Positions 10,330 through 19,847 of a DNA stretch of 64,000 nucleotides are shown here, one piece after another; positions within the stretch are counted from its first letter, which is position 1; each line of letters begins with the position of its first letter. Position numbers and translations under genes: made by a program. Under the pieces are notes generated by a model. The model searched no databases and was not told the origin of the DNA. It saw only the letters and a program-made list of their open reading frames with translations. The DNA is from Choricystis sp. odSpoLacu1. Lineage: Eukaryota > Chlorophyta > Trebouxiophyceae. The stretch covers positions 372,001 to 436,000 of the forward strand of contig OY253656.1 of NCBI GenBank assembly GCA_958009055.1, in the 5' to 3' direction.

Positions 10330-11607
10330 ATGCGCGCCCCGCGCCGCCGCACCACGGCGGTCGCGCTGGCTCTGGCCGCCGCTCTGCTGACGGTGGTAAC
10401 TGCCGCTGACCCGGAAGCAGTGGTGACGCCGGCCGACGCTGCCGTCGACGTCGCGTTGAGGCCAGCCGCTGCGGACGGCGCTGCGGTCGCGCACACCGCT
10501 GCAGCAGGAGTAGCGCCCGACAGTGGAGCACCACCGCTGGACGTGGCCACGGCTGATGCAGTGGCCCCCGACGCCGCTGTTGCGGCAGCACCGCCCGTCG
10601 TCACCACCGCAGCTGCCGCACCCACTCCCGACGGCGACGCTGAAGCCCGCGCCCGGGAAGCCCTGGCCAAAGCCAACGCAGTTTTAGCCTTGCGCAGGGC
10701 GGGCCTACTCCCTGGCAGTGGCGCCCTGCCGCGCGAGATGGATGCAAAAACAGTCGCCGCCGTCAACGCGGCCGCGCCCACGTTTGCAGCTGAAGGGGGC
10801 GCCCACTTCCGGCCCCAACTGACGCAGAGCGTTGGCGGTGGAAGTGAAGCACGAAACGCGTCCACGGCGGCAGCCCCGCGTGCGCCCGCAACCGCCGCCG
10901 TGGCAGCCGCCCCCGCGCCGCCCGCCACGGCGGGACGGTGGGCGGGGCAGGACGCTTGGGACCGCGCCCCCGTGGGCGCCATGACGGACTACGTGAGGAA
11001 CCGGCCTGGAGCTGTGGGTGGCTCCGGCGTGGCGCTGTCGCCCGCGACGGAACCCACCAACAGCCCTGGCTTCAACTTTGCTGTCAACGGCAAGCCGGTC
11101 GTCTCCTCGCCGTCGGCGCGCGCCACCACCACCTCCCCCACCACCAACGGCACCGTCGCCGCCAACGCCCTCATCGGCGAACTCGGCCCCCTGCGCGCGG
11201 ACGAGTCCACCGGGTCCATCATCCAGTTCCTGTTTGGCATGCGCATTTCGACCCCCTTTTTCGGGACGGGGTTCAACTTTTGTGTCGACCGCTACTTTGG
11301 CTCCTTCCCCAAAGTCGGCATCGTCATCCCCAACGCGGCCGCCTGGTTGTTGCCCGACGTGGCAGGTTTGTTGGGGCCCACGCTGAACGCCACTGTGGCC
11401 CTGCCGACACCCGGGGCGGGCCTGCCCAAAGGCGCGCGCGCCGACCCCACGTCAGACGGCTTTGTCGTCTGGTTGCCGTCAATTCAACCCCTCTACATCT
11501 CCAACTTTGGGTTCAGGTATGGGCTGCAAATCGCGCAACTGTTTGGCATGGACTTTGGGTTTGGCGTGCTCAAGATTGGGTGCAGGGTGGATTTCGTGCG
11601 GGTGTGA
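10330..11607 (+). CDS. Secreted protein of an unrecognised tandem family, paralogue 1
   Basis: The start at 10330 gives a basic-hydrophobic signal peptide (MRAPRRRTTAVALALAAALL) and a 425-residue product without introns. The middle 250 residues are Ala/Pro/Thr-rich and probably disordered, with one motif shared with the neighbour (VNAAAPTF). The C-terminal 125 residues form a conserved domain: ISTPFFGTGFNFCVDRYFGS, then KVGIVIPN, AWLLPD, DGFVVWLPSIQP, FGFRYGLQIAQLFGMDFGFG and CRVDFVRV at the very end. Two cysteines are shared with the paralogue and could pair. The alternating aromatic/Gly pattern suggests a beta-rich extracellular domain. I do not recognise the family and assign no function. 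Confidence 0.75.
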   Translation: MRAPRRRTTAVALALAAALLTVVTAADPEAVVTPADAAVDVALRPAAADGAAVAHTAAAGVAPDSGAPPLDVATADAVAPDAAVAAAPPVVTTAAAAPTPDGDAEARAREALAKANAVLALRRAGLLPGSGALPREMDAKTVAAVNAAAPTFAAEGGAHFRPQLTQSVGGGSEARNASTAAAPRAPATAAVAAAPAPPATAGRWAGQDAWDRAPVGAMTDYVRNRPGAVGGSGVALSPATEPTNSPGFNFAVNGKPVVSSPSARATTTSPTTNGTVAANALIGELGPLRADESTGSIIQFLFGMRISTPFFGTGFNFCVDRYFGSFPKVGIVIPNAAAWLLPDVAGLLGPTLNATVALPTPGAGLPKGARADPTSDGFVVWLPSIQPLYISNFGFRYGLQIAQLFGMDFGFGVLKIGCRVDFVRV

Positions 11608-12227
11608 AGAAAGAGGAGAGAGCGTTGCGCGGGGGGGGGGGGGGGGGGGGATTCATCTTCTTCTTTTTTCGTGTGCTTTCCCTCTTTTTAAACAACCGAG
11701 ACCTCATCAGACATCTTTTCTTCAAAAAAAGGGGGGCGGGGGGAGCGGGGGAGGGTGCGCGTTTTTACCTCCAGAAACTCGGAGAGAGGACCCCCCCCCC
11801 CCGCGCGTGTTGTTTCTCAGCTTCCTCCGCCACACTCGCGAGTCTTTCTCTTCCCCCGCAGCGACACTCTCGTGCTCGTCGCCACCTCCCTCGTTGTTGC
11901 CAGCCGCTTCAGGTGCGTCGCCCTCCTAACCTCGCCAGCGCCAGGTGTTTGCACGGCGTCCACCGCCCGCGCCCACACGCCTCCTGCGCGCCCTCACGCA
12001 ACACATGCCGCCATTGTGTGGTCTTGTCGCCCGCTCCCCACCCTGTCCGCGCCCGCCCTCCGGCTACAAGCTGGCGCACAGGCCACACACCTTGTGTGGC
12101 CACCGAACGAGACGCAACACACGGCCCAGCACTCACATTTTTTGGGCCCCCCACCCCTCCCTCAATGCAGCGCGCGCGCACGCGGCCTTCCCTCTCTGTT
12201 TGGACGCGCCCGCCCCCAAACCTTCAT
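11608..12227. other. Intergenic region between paralogues
   Basis: Begins with a run of about 19 G (near 11632-11650) downstream of paralogue 1, followed by pyrimidine-rich sequence and a short GC-rich stretch before the next start. No gene is seen. Confidence 0.45.
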
Positions 12228-13529
12228 ATGTCGGCACGCGCCGGCATTGCGCTGGCCCTGGCCCTGGTCGCCCTGGCCGCGCCCGCGGCGTCCCGCGGCC
12301 TGGCCGCGACTGCGCCCGCGCGCGCGGCAGGCGTGCCGGCCGCCCCCTACGCCGCGTTTGCGAGGTCCGACCCCCAGGTCGCGGCCGCCATTTCAGGGCA
12401 AGGCACGCCTGACACCGGGGCGCCGCTGACTCAAACAGGGGTCGAGATTCCCGTCGCTGGGCGCGCCGCGGGCGACCGCAGGACAGTCGACCAAGTGAAC
12501 GAGGCCGCCCCCACCTTCACCATGCCGACGGCGGAGGGCGCGGTGGAGGCCAAGCCCAGTCTGAGCGTGTCCAACTCGGGCGGGTTGCCGGGGATGGCGG
12601 GTGGCGCGGCGGGGCCTGCCGGCGGCGCGTCTGCCGCGCCGCCCACAGCGGCTGCTGTCACCCGCGTCGCGGCCGACCTGCCGGGCGACCCCAACGTCCC
12701 CGTCGCCCCCTCCTACATGCCCCCTACTAATCCTGCGTACAAGGCGGGAGCTCCCGCACCCGCGCTCGCAGAGCTTGTGGCTGCAGCACGCGCGGCCGAA
12801 GCGCCCGCCAAGGCGCTGGCCGCCGCCCGCGCGGCCGCAGTCGGCCCTGCCAAGCCCGTCGTCCCCACGTGGGAGGGCGAGGAGAAGCAGGCCGCCGTGG
12901 ATGGCGCGCCGGCCGGCGGCGCCGCCAAGCCGGCTGCCGCCAAACCCGCCTCCACCACCTCCACCACGTCAGCCGCCGCCGCCGCCGCCGACAACGGCGG
13001 CGTCCTCCCCAAGCACAACCCCGCCCTAAACGCGGCCGATGGCGGCAGGATCGAGGACGGCACCGCCTCCGCCGGCGTCGTGCGCGCGTCTGGCCTCGAC
13101 AACCCGACAGGGCAAGTCGTCGGCGGCTCCATCGGGGGCACCACCCTCAATGCCCTGGTGGGTGTGCGTGTGGCGACTCCCTTCTTTGGTACCGGGTTCA
13201 ACCTGTGTGTCGACCGCTACTTTGGCTCCTTCCCCAAAGTCGGCATCGTCATCCCCAACCCGATCGCCTGGCTACTGCCCGAGCTCATGGAGCTGGGGGA
13301 CGGCCTGCGCGCGACGATCGACCTACCCATTGGCGGCAAGTCGGCCCCCGCGGGCGCCAAGGTGTCGGCCAACTCGGACGGGTTTGTGATTTGGTTGCCG
13401 TCCATCCAGCCCACGATGCTGGGCGAGTTTGGGTTTCGGTACGGTCTCCAAGTCGCCCAGTTGTTTGGTGTCGACTTTGGGTTTGGGCTGCTGAAGAGTA
13501 CGTGCACCATTGATTTTGTGCGCGTGTGA
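12228..13529 (+). CDS. Secreted protein of the same tandem family, paralogue 2
   Basis: The start at 12228 gives a signal peptide (MSARAGIALALALVALAAPA) and a 433-residue intronless product. The middle is Ala/Pro/Gly-rich and differs from paralogue 1 apart from VNEAAPTF. The C-terminal domain is closely similar: VATPFFGTGFNLCVDRYFGS, KVGIVIPN, AWLLPE, DGFVIWLPSIQP, FGFRYGLQVAQLFGVDFGFG and CTIDFVRV. Same orientation, 620 bases after paralogue 1, so a tandem duplication followed by fast divergence of the linker. Function unknown; an extracellular or cell-wall role is inference from the signal peptide only. Confidence 0.75.
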   Translation: MSARAGIALALALVALAAPAASRGLAATAPARAAGVPAAPYAAFARSDPQVAAAISGQGTPDTGAPLTQTGVEIPVAGRAAGDRRTVDQVNEAAPTFTMPTAEGAVEAKPSLSVSNSGGLPGMAGGAAGPAGGASAAPPTAAAVTRVAADLPGDPNVPVAPSYMPPTNPAYKAGAPAPALAELVAAARAAEAPAKALAAARAAAVGPAKPVVPTWEGEEKQAAVDGAPAGGAAKPAAAKPASTTSTTSAAAAAADNGGVLPKHNPALNAADGGRIEDGTASAGVVRASGLDNPTGQVVGGSIGGTTLNALVGVRVATPFFGTGFNLCVDRYFGSFPKVGIVIPNPIAWLLPELMELGDGLRATIDLPIGGKSAPAGAKVSANSDGFVIWLPSIQPTMLGEFGFRYGLQVAQLFGVDFGFGLLKSTCTIDFVRV

Positions 13530-13793
13530 GAGAGGGAGAGAGGGGTGGTTGGCGGAGAAGAGGGAGCGACTGGGCGCGTGTTTTTACTTTTTATCATCGT
13601 CACACTCGCCCGTTATTTTTTGCTGAAAAAAAAATAATGTTTACCCTTTCTGTTGTGCCAACACACACGAGACGCAGGGGGTGGGAAGAGAGCAGGAAAC
13701 AAGAAAACAACGGCACACACTCGTTTTGTTTTTATTTTTCCGAGCCAACCACTCTCTCTCTCCCGACACACACACTCTCTCTCCCACACACAC

Positions 13794-14899
13794 ATGCTGG
13801 CCGCCGCAGCCGCCGTCGCTGCCCGCGACGGCCTGCGTACCGCCGCGCGCCGCACCGCCGCATCCCCAGCCGCGCCGCGCCTGCACGCCGTGCTGGAACC
13901 CCTGGACGGCGACAATGATGGCGTGTTCACGTTGACGCTGACGCGTCCGGACGCCAAGAACGCGATTGGTGGGTGTGACGGGAGGCGGAGGCGCGAGGAA
14001 ACGTGGGCGATGCGTCAGCGTGGTGCTGGGGGGCATGCGAAACCAACACACCCGCCACCCCTCCCTCCCTTCAACCCACAGGCCGCCAAATGCTGGCCGA
14101 ACTCCGTGAAGCCCTGGCCCGCCTGCGCCTGGAGGCCGCCACCCGGGCCCTGGTCGTGCGCTCAGCCACGCCCGGCGCGTTCTGTGCGGGCGCAGACCTG
14201 CGCGAGCGCGCCACCATGACCCGCCAGGAGACGGCCGAGTTTGTGGCGGCGCTGCGGTCCACCATGACCGACTTGGCGGCGTTGCCCATGCCCACGATCG
14301 CGGCGGTGGATGGGTACGCGCTGGGCGGAGGGGCAGAGCTCGCGCTCGCCTGCGACCTGCGCGTCGTGGGGCCGGGCGCCGTGTTTGCGTTTCCCGAGGC
14401 GAGGCTGGGCATCATTCCAGGGTCAGTAGTGGAGAGGGGAAGGGGTGGGCGAGATAAAGAAGCGGGAACAAAGACAAACGCTCAACCCGCCCCCCCCACC
14501 CCACCCCATCCTTCCAACAGCGCGGGCGGCACCCAGCGCCTGCCCCGCGTCGTCGGCACCGCCCGCGCCAAGGAGCTCATATTCACCGCCCGCCGCGTGG
14601 GGGCGGAGGAAGCCCTGCGCATCGGCCTCGCCGACACGGCTGCCGACCCCAACACCCACCCCTCCGCCACAGGGGCCGCCGATGCGCGCGCCCTGTCCCT
14701 GGCCAGAGACATCGCGGCCGCCGCCCCCCTGGCCCTGCGCGCCGCCAAAGCCGCGGTGGGGGGTGGAGTGGAGGTGGACGTGGCCAGTGGGTTGGCGCTG
14801 GAGGCGGCGTGTTATGCTTCGCTCATCCCCACCGCAGACAGGCTGGAGGGGCTGGCCGCGTTTGCGGAGAAGAGGAGGCCGGTGTGGAGAGGGGCGTGA
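13794..14899 (+). CDS. AUH: Methylglutaconyl-CoA hydratase (AUH type), mitochondrial
   Basis: Three exons (13794-13968, 14082-14421, 14521-14899). A 25-30 residue Ala/Arg leader looks mitochondrial. The crotonase fold follows: LTRPDAKNAIG, then FCAGADLRERA (oxyanion-hole region), LPMPTIAAVDGYALGGGAEL, CDLRV, FPEARLGIIPGAGGTQRLPR (catalytic Glu region), AKELIFTARR and the C-terminal ACYASLIPTADRLEGLAAF-EKR. The AGADLKER, GGTQRLPR, AKELIF and EGLxAFxEKR motifs match AUH rather than generic enoyl-CoA hydratases. It hydrates 3-methylglutaconyl-CoA to HMG-CoA, the step after MCC in leucine breakdown. MCCA starts 110 bases downstream on the same strand. Confidence 0.9.
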
Positions 14900-15009
14900 A
14901 GTGCCGGGTGCTTGCAGCAACAAACTAGGGACGACTGAGAGCGAAAAGAAAACGCGTTTGTTTCACTCACTCTTTGTCTTCCCTCCCCCGGCCTGAAACC
15001 CAAAACACC

Positions 15010-17699
15010 ATGCACCGCCTGGCCGCCCTGGCGTGTCGGGCATCCCGCCGCCGCCGCTACGCCACCAACTCGGCCGCGCCGCCCGCGCTGGGGGGGGCGC
15101 TGCTCGTCGCCAATCGAGGCGAAATCGCGCTGCGCGTGTTTCGCACGGCCAGGCGGCTGGGTGAGTGGATGTGGTGGTGGAGGCAGGAGAAGCGAATGAG
15201 CCCGAGGGAGCGTGTCAGGGGAAGAAAGGAGTCGGTGGCGGGAGGCGGAGGGAGAGAAACGCCCTCGCATCGGCATTGGTTTTCGCGCGCTGACGCACCA
15301 CCAACACACCCACCCTCTCCGCCCACACACACAACACACACTCTCCCACACACACCATCCCATCTCCCAGGCATCCCCACCGTCGCCGTCTACAGCGACG
15401 CCGACGCCACCGCCGCCCACGTGGCCGCCGCCGATGCCGCGGTGCGCCTGGGCCCCCCCCCTCCCCCCCTCTCCTACCTGCACCACGACGCCGTCCTGGC
15501 CGCCGCCCACGCCACGGGGGCCACCGCCATCCACCCGGGGTACGGCTTTCTGTCCGAGTCGGCGACGTTTGCGGACGCGTGCGCGGGAGCTGGGATAACG
15601 TTTGTGGGGCCTCCGTCGTCCGCCATTTGCGCAATGGGGGACAAGGCCGCCTCCAAGGCCATCATGATGGAGGCGGGGGTGCCGGTGGTGCCGGGGTACC
15701 ATGGGGACGACCAGAGCGATGAACGGTGAGAGTGGTTGGGGTGGTGGGAAAGAGAGAGAGAGGCAGAGAGGGGGGATGGCCGTCTCGCTTCTCCTCACCA
15801 CACCCACACACACACACCCCACAGCCTCCTCTCCGAAGCCGCGTCCGTCGGCTTCCCCATCATGGTCAAAGCCGTCGCCGGTGGCGGCGGCAAAGGCATA
15901 AAGATCGCGCACACGCCGGCCGAGCTGCCGGCCGCGCTGCGCGCCGCGCGCGCCGAGGCCGCGTCGGCTGTCGGCGACGACCGCCTCCTCCTGGAGCGCC
16001 TCCTCCTCCGCCCCCGCCACGTCGAAGTGCAAGTGTTTGCCGACGCGCACGGCGGCTGCGTCCACCTGGCGGAGCGCGACTGCAGCGTGCAGAGGCGCCA
16101 CCAAAAAGTCATCGAAGAAGCGCCCGCCCCGGGCGCGGACGCGGCGTTCCGCGACCGCATCGGCACCGCCGCCGTCGCCGCCGCCCGGGCGGTGGGCTAC
16201 GTGGGTGCGGGCACGGTGGAGTTCATGCTGGATGGGGTGACGGGGGAACCCTTCTTCTGCGAGATGAACACGCGGCTGCAGGTGGAGCACCCGGTGACCG
16301 AGGCGGTGGTTCGGGTCGGTCACACCAGGCAAGGGTCCTCCTTTGGCGCCGCTGGCCTCGACCTCGTCGAACTCCAGCTGCGTGTGGCGGCGGGGGAGCG
16401 CCTGCCCTTCACCCAGGCCGACGTCAGCGTGGCGGGGCACGCGGTGGAGGGGAGGCTGTATGCGGAGCGCCCCGACGCCGGGTTTCTGCCCGCGGCCGGC
16501 ACGCTCACCGCGTTTGCGCCACCCCCGGGTGCCGCGTCCTTTGAGTGGCCGGCCGGGGCCACCGTGCGCCTTGATGCGGGCGTGAGGGCGGGGGATGGGG
16601 TGGGCGTGTTCTACGACCCGATGATTGGCAAGGTGAGGGAGGGGGGAAGAGAGTGAGGGAACGAGAGGAGCGGGAGGCTGTGGTTCGACGCCGCGCCCTC
16701 AACCCACTCCCCCAGATCCTGGCCCGCGGCCCCGACCGCCCGTCCGCCTTTGTCGCCCTGGCGTCCGCCCTGTCCACCCTGCGCGTGGGCGGGCTGCACA
16801 CGAATGTGGGGCTGCTGGAGCGGCTGGCGCGGTGCGACGCGCTCGCGTCCCCCGGCGCGCCCCCCGTCGACACCTCCTTTCTGACCACCCCCGCCGGCTC
16901 CGCCCTGCTGGCGCCGGCGCCACCCCCCCCACACGCGCTGGCGATGGCGGCGCTGGCGTCGCACTCGGCGGCGGCGGCCGCGGCGGCGGCTGAGTGCGAG
17001 CGCGGAGGTGCCTGGGCGGACACCAACGGCCGCCGCCCGGGCACGGGGTTGACGTGCCGCCGCCCCCTGGTGCTGCGGGATGATGAGAGTGGGGTGGCTG
17101 CCACAGTCATGGTGGAGACGGGCGCCGAGGATGGCAGCGTGCGCGTGTCGTGTGATGGAGTGGACAGCGCGCCGGCCCACGCCAGCGGCGCCGACGCCCG
17201 CCCCTCGCCCCCGCCCCCCGCGCTCGACGTGACCCTGGCCTCCCCCACCGTCACGCCCCCGCCCTCATCCTCCACCGATGGTCTCTGGCGCGTGACCGCG
17301 ACTGATGCGGCCACCGGCGTGCGTGTGTCCGCGGTCGCAGCCCTCGGCCGCGACGCCGACGATTCCATCATCGACGTCTGGCTGCCCCCCCACCACCGCG
17401 CCACCCTGCGCACCCCCATCCCCCGCACCTGGGGGGATGGTAACGCGGGCGGGGCCGGCACAGCGGACGAAGCGGTGGCCCCGATGCCGGGGCGCGTCGC
17501 GCGCGTGGCTGTCAAGGTCGGCGACGTCGTTTCCGAGGGCGACACCCTGGCCGTCGTGGAAGCCATGAAGATGGAGCATCCGGTGGGGGCGCCGCGGGAC
17601 GGGGTCGTGGCCCGCGTGGACGCGGTGGTGGGGGCGGTGGTGGGGGCGGGGGATGGGTTGGTGGCGCTGGAAAACGTGGTGGCACCCGCGGCGGCGTGA
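15010..17699 (+). CDS. MCCA: 3-methylcrotonyl-CoA carboxylase alpha (biotin) subunit, mitochondrial
   Basis: Four exons (15010-15160, 15371-15725, 15825-16632, 16716-17699) with matching phases. Order: Arg-rich mitochondrial leader ending RRRRYATNSA; biotin-carboxylase N domain (LLVANRGEIALRVFRTARRLG, HPGYGFLSE); ATP-grasp (GGGGKGIKI, RHVEVQVFAD, ERDCSVQRRHQKVIEE, EMNTRLQVEHPVTE); BT linker rich in Ala; and the biotinyl domain with EAMKMEHPV, whose Lys is biotinylated. Together with MCCB it carboxylates 3-methylcrotonyl-CoA in leucine degradation. Oddity: about 14 extra residues (VGHTRQGSSFGAAG) separate VTEAVVR from LDLVELQLRVA, where the family is normally contiguous. PCC-alpha is the main alternative, but the neighbours favour MCC. 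Confidence 0.92.
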
Positions 17700-17792
17700 G
17701 AGGTAGTTTTTTCTTTTGATTTTTTTTCTGTACCACCAAAAAACTCTCTAAAACCACACTGTTGTTACACGTTGACCGCTCAAATCAACTCA

Positions 17793-19674
17793 TCACATCC
17801 TAAACACGCCGTACGTGGCGCCGCGCGCCCACCCGCCACCACACCGTGCGGCTGCCAGCGCGAGCGACACGACGCGGCGCGTGTCTGCGGGGTCGATCAC
17901 GCCATCATCCCACAGCCTCGCAGACGCGTACTCGGGGGCGCCTTGGGCGTCGTATAAAGCGCGCACTTTGTCTTCGAAAGCGGCGCGCTCGGATGCAGGC
18001 CACACGGCGCCACCATCCCTTTCCCGCTTCCCCGCCTCCACGTCAGCCAGCACGGCGGCCGCTTGGTCGCCCCCCATGACACTGACGCGGGCGTTGGGCC
18101 AGGTGAACAGGAAGTGTGGGGAGTAGGCGCGCCCACACATGCCGTACGCGCCCGCGCCGTGGGAGCCACCGACGATCACCGTGATTGTCGGGACGGCAGC
18201 GTTGGACACCGCCTGCACCATCTTGGCCCCATCCTTGGCGATGCCGCCCGCCTCGTACGCCGCCCCCACCATGAAGCCCGCGATGTTTTGCAGGAAGAGG
18301 AGGGGGATGCCGCGCTGGTGGCAGAGTTGGATGAAGTGGGCCCCCTTGAGCGCGGCGGGCGACAACAAGACCCCCGCGTTGGCGACGACGCCGACGGGGG
18401 AGCCACAGACCGACCCAAACCCGGTCACCAGCGTCATCCCATACCGCGGCTTAAACTCAGTGAAGCGGGAGCCGTCCAGGAGGCGGGCCAACAGGGCGCG
18501 CGGATCCCAGGGGGTGCGCGGGTCGGCGGGGACGACGCCACGCAGGTCGGACGCCGGAAAGCGCGGCTCCTCATGCCTCTCCGCCACGGGCGCCAGCTGG
18601 CCGCCATCCGCCGCCCGCCCCGCCCCCACGTGGGATAGGGTGCGCCTCATGAGGACGGCGGCGTGGGCCTCGTTTTCAGCCAGGGCGTCAGCGACGCCCG
18701 AGGTCTCGGTGTGCAGGGACGCGCCGCCCAGGGCCTCCGCGGAGACGACCTCCCCGGTGGCCGCCTTGACCAGGGGCGGCCCCCCCAGGAAAATGGTGCC
18801 GCTGCCCCGCACAATGATGGACTCGTCAGCCAGGCACGGCACGTAGGCGCCGCCCGCGGTGCAGGAGCCTGCGACGAGGGCGAGCTGGGGAATGCCTGCC
18901 GCCGACAACCTCGCCTGGTTGTAAAAGATGCGCCCAAAGTGGTCCCTGTCGGGGAACACGTCCGCCTGCCTCGGCAGGTTGGCGCCCCCCGAGTCCACGA
19001 TGTAGACGCAGGGCAGGCGGCAGGCGGCCGCAATCTCTTGCAGGCGCAGGTGCTTTTTGACGGTGACGGGGAAGTAGGTGCCGCCTTTCACGGTCGCATC
19101 GTTCGCGGCAAACGCGACGGGGGCGCCGTGCACGCGGCCGATGCCGGTGACGATGCCGCCGCAGGGCACGGTTTCGGGGTCTGGGGTTGGTGTGGGTGTG
19201 GGTGGTGGGTGGGTTGAGAGTGAGGCTGACGTGTCGAGGGATTTCCATCGGCCGATGGCACAAGTGCCCTCCCTTCCGCCTTCTCTCCCCGCCCACCCCG
19301 ACACACCACACCTCCTCTCCACACTACTCACCATACATACCATGCCCCGCCAGCGGGCTCAGCTCCAGGAAGGGGGCCCCCGGGTCGAGCACGGCATCGA
19401 TGCGCTCGCGCGGCAACCACTTGCCGCGCGCTCGGTGCCGCGCCACCGCGTCGACCCCGCCCCCCGCTGCCGCGGCGTCGGTGAGGGCGCGCACCCGGGC
19501 CAGGGACGCGGCCATCTTGGCGGCTGCAGCGTCAAAGGCGGGGGTGCCCGCGTGCACGCCGCACGGGCCCAGCACGTCGTCGGACGCGGGGGGGGGCAGG
19601 GTGGAGGAGATGAGGCGGGCGTGGGTGGCGCTCGCCGCCAGGCGGCGGGCGGCGAGGCCGGCCTGGGAGAGCAT
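17793..19674 (-). CDS. MCCB: 3-methylcrotonyl-CoA carboxylase beta (carboxyltransferase) subunit, mitochondrial
   Basis: Exon 1 (19674-19332) holds a mitochondrial leader ([21 protein letters not shown]), [21 protein letters not shown] and [13 protein letters not shown]. Exon 2 (19180-17793) restores [19 protein letters not shown] and contains the two crotonase-like halves: [61 protein letters not shown], then [52 protein letters not shown] and [12 protein letters not shown]. These are diagnostic for MCC beta. It transfers CO2 from biotin on MCCA to 3-methylcrotonyl-CoA. It is convergent with MCCA, whose stop is 93 bases away. Confidence 0.94.
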
Positions 19675-19784
19675 GGCTTTGTTGTGTTTTGATGAAAACG
19701 ACTGTGTTTCTGTTTTCGTCACACTTGACGTGATTTTCTTTCTTTCGCGCTGGCCTCTAGTTTCTCTCGTATCACACACAACCA

Positions 19785-19847
19785 CCCAACCACACCACCC
19801 AACCACACCACCCAACCACACCACCCAACCACACCACCCAACCACAC
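19785..19847. repeat. 13-bp minisatellite (AACCACACCACCC) before a start codon
   Basis: About four to five tandem copies of a 13-base unit end directly at the ATG at 19848, in the short region between divergent MCCB and the membrane glycoprotein gene. Confidence 0.85.

Noticed and set aside
10938..13529. An uninterrupted reading of 863 codons spanning the first paralogue's 3' half and the second paralogue
   Set aside because: Only the part from 12228 is coding; upstream it runs out of frame through paralogue 1 and through the G-rich spacer. High GC removes stop codons, so long chance readings are common here.
14812..16440. A 542-codon minus-strand reading opposite MCCA
   Set aside because: MCCA on the plus strand is unambiguous, with biotin carboxylase motifs in every exon.
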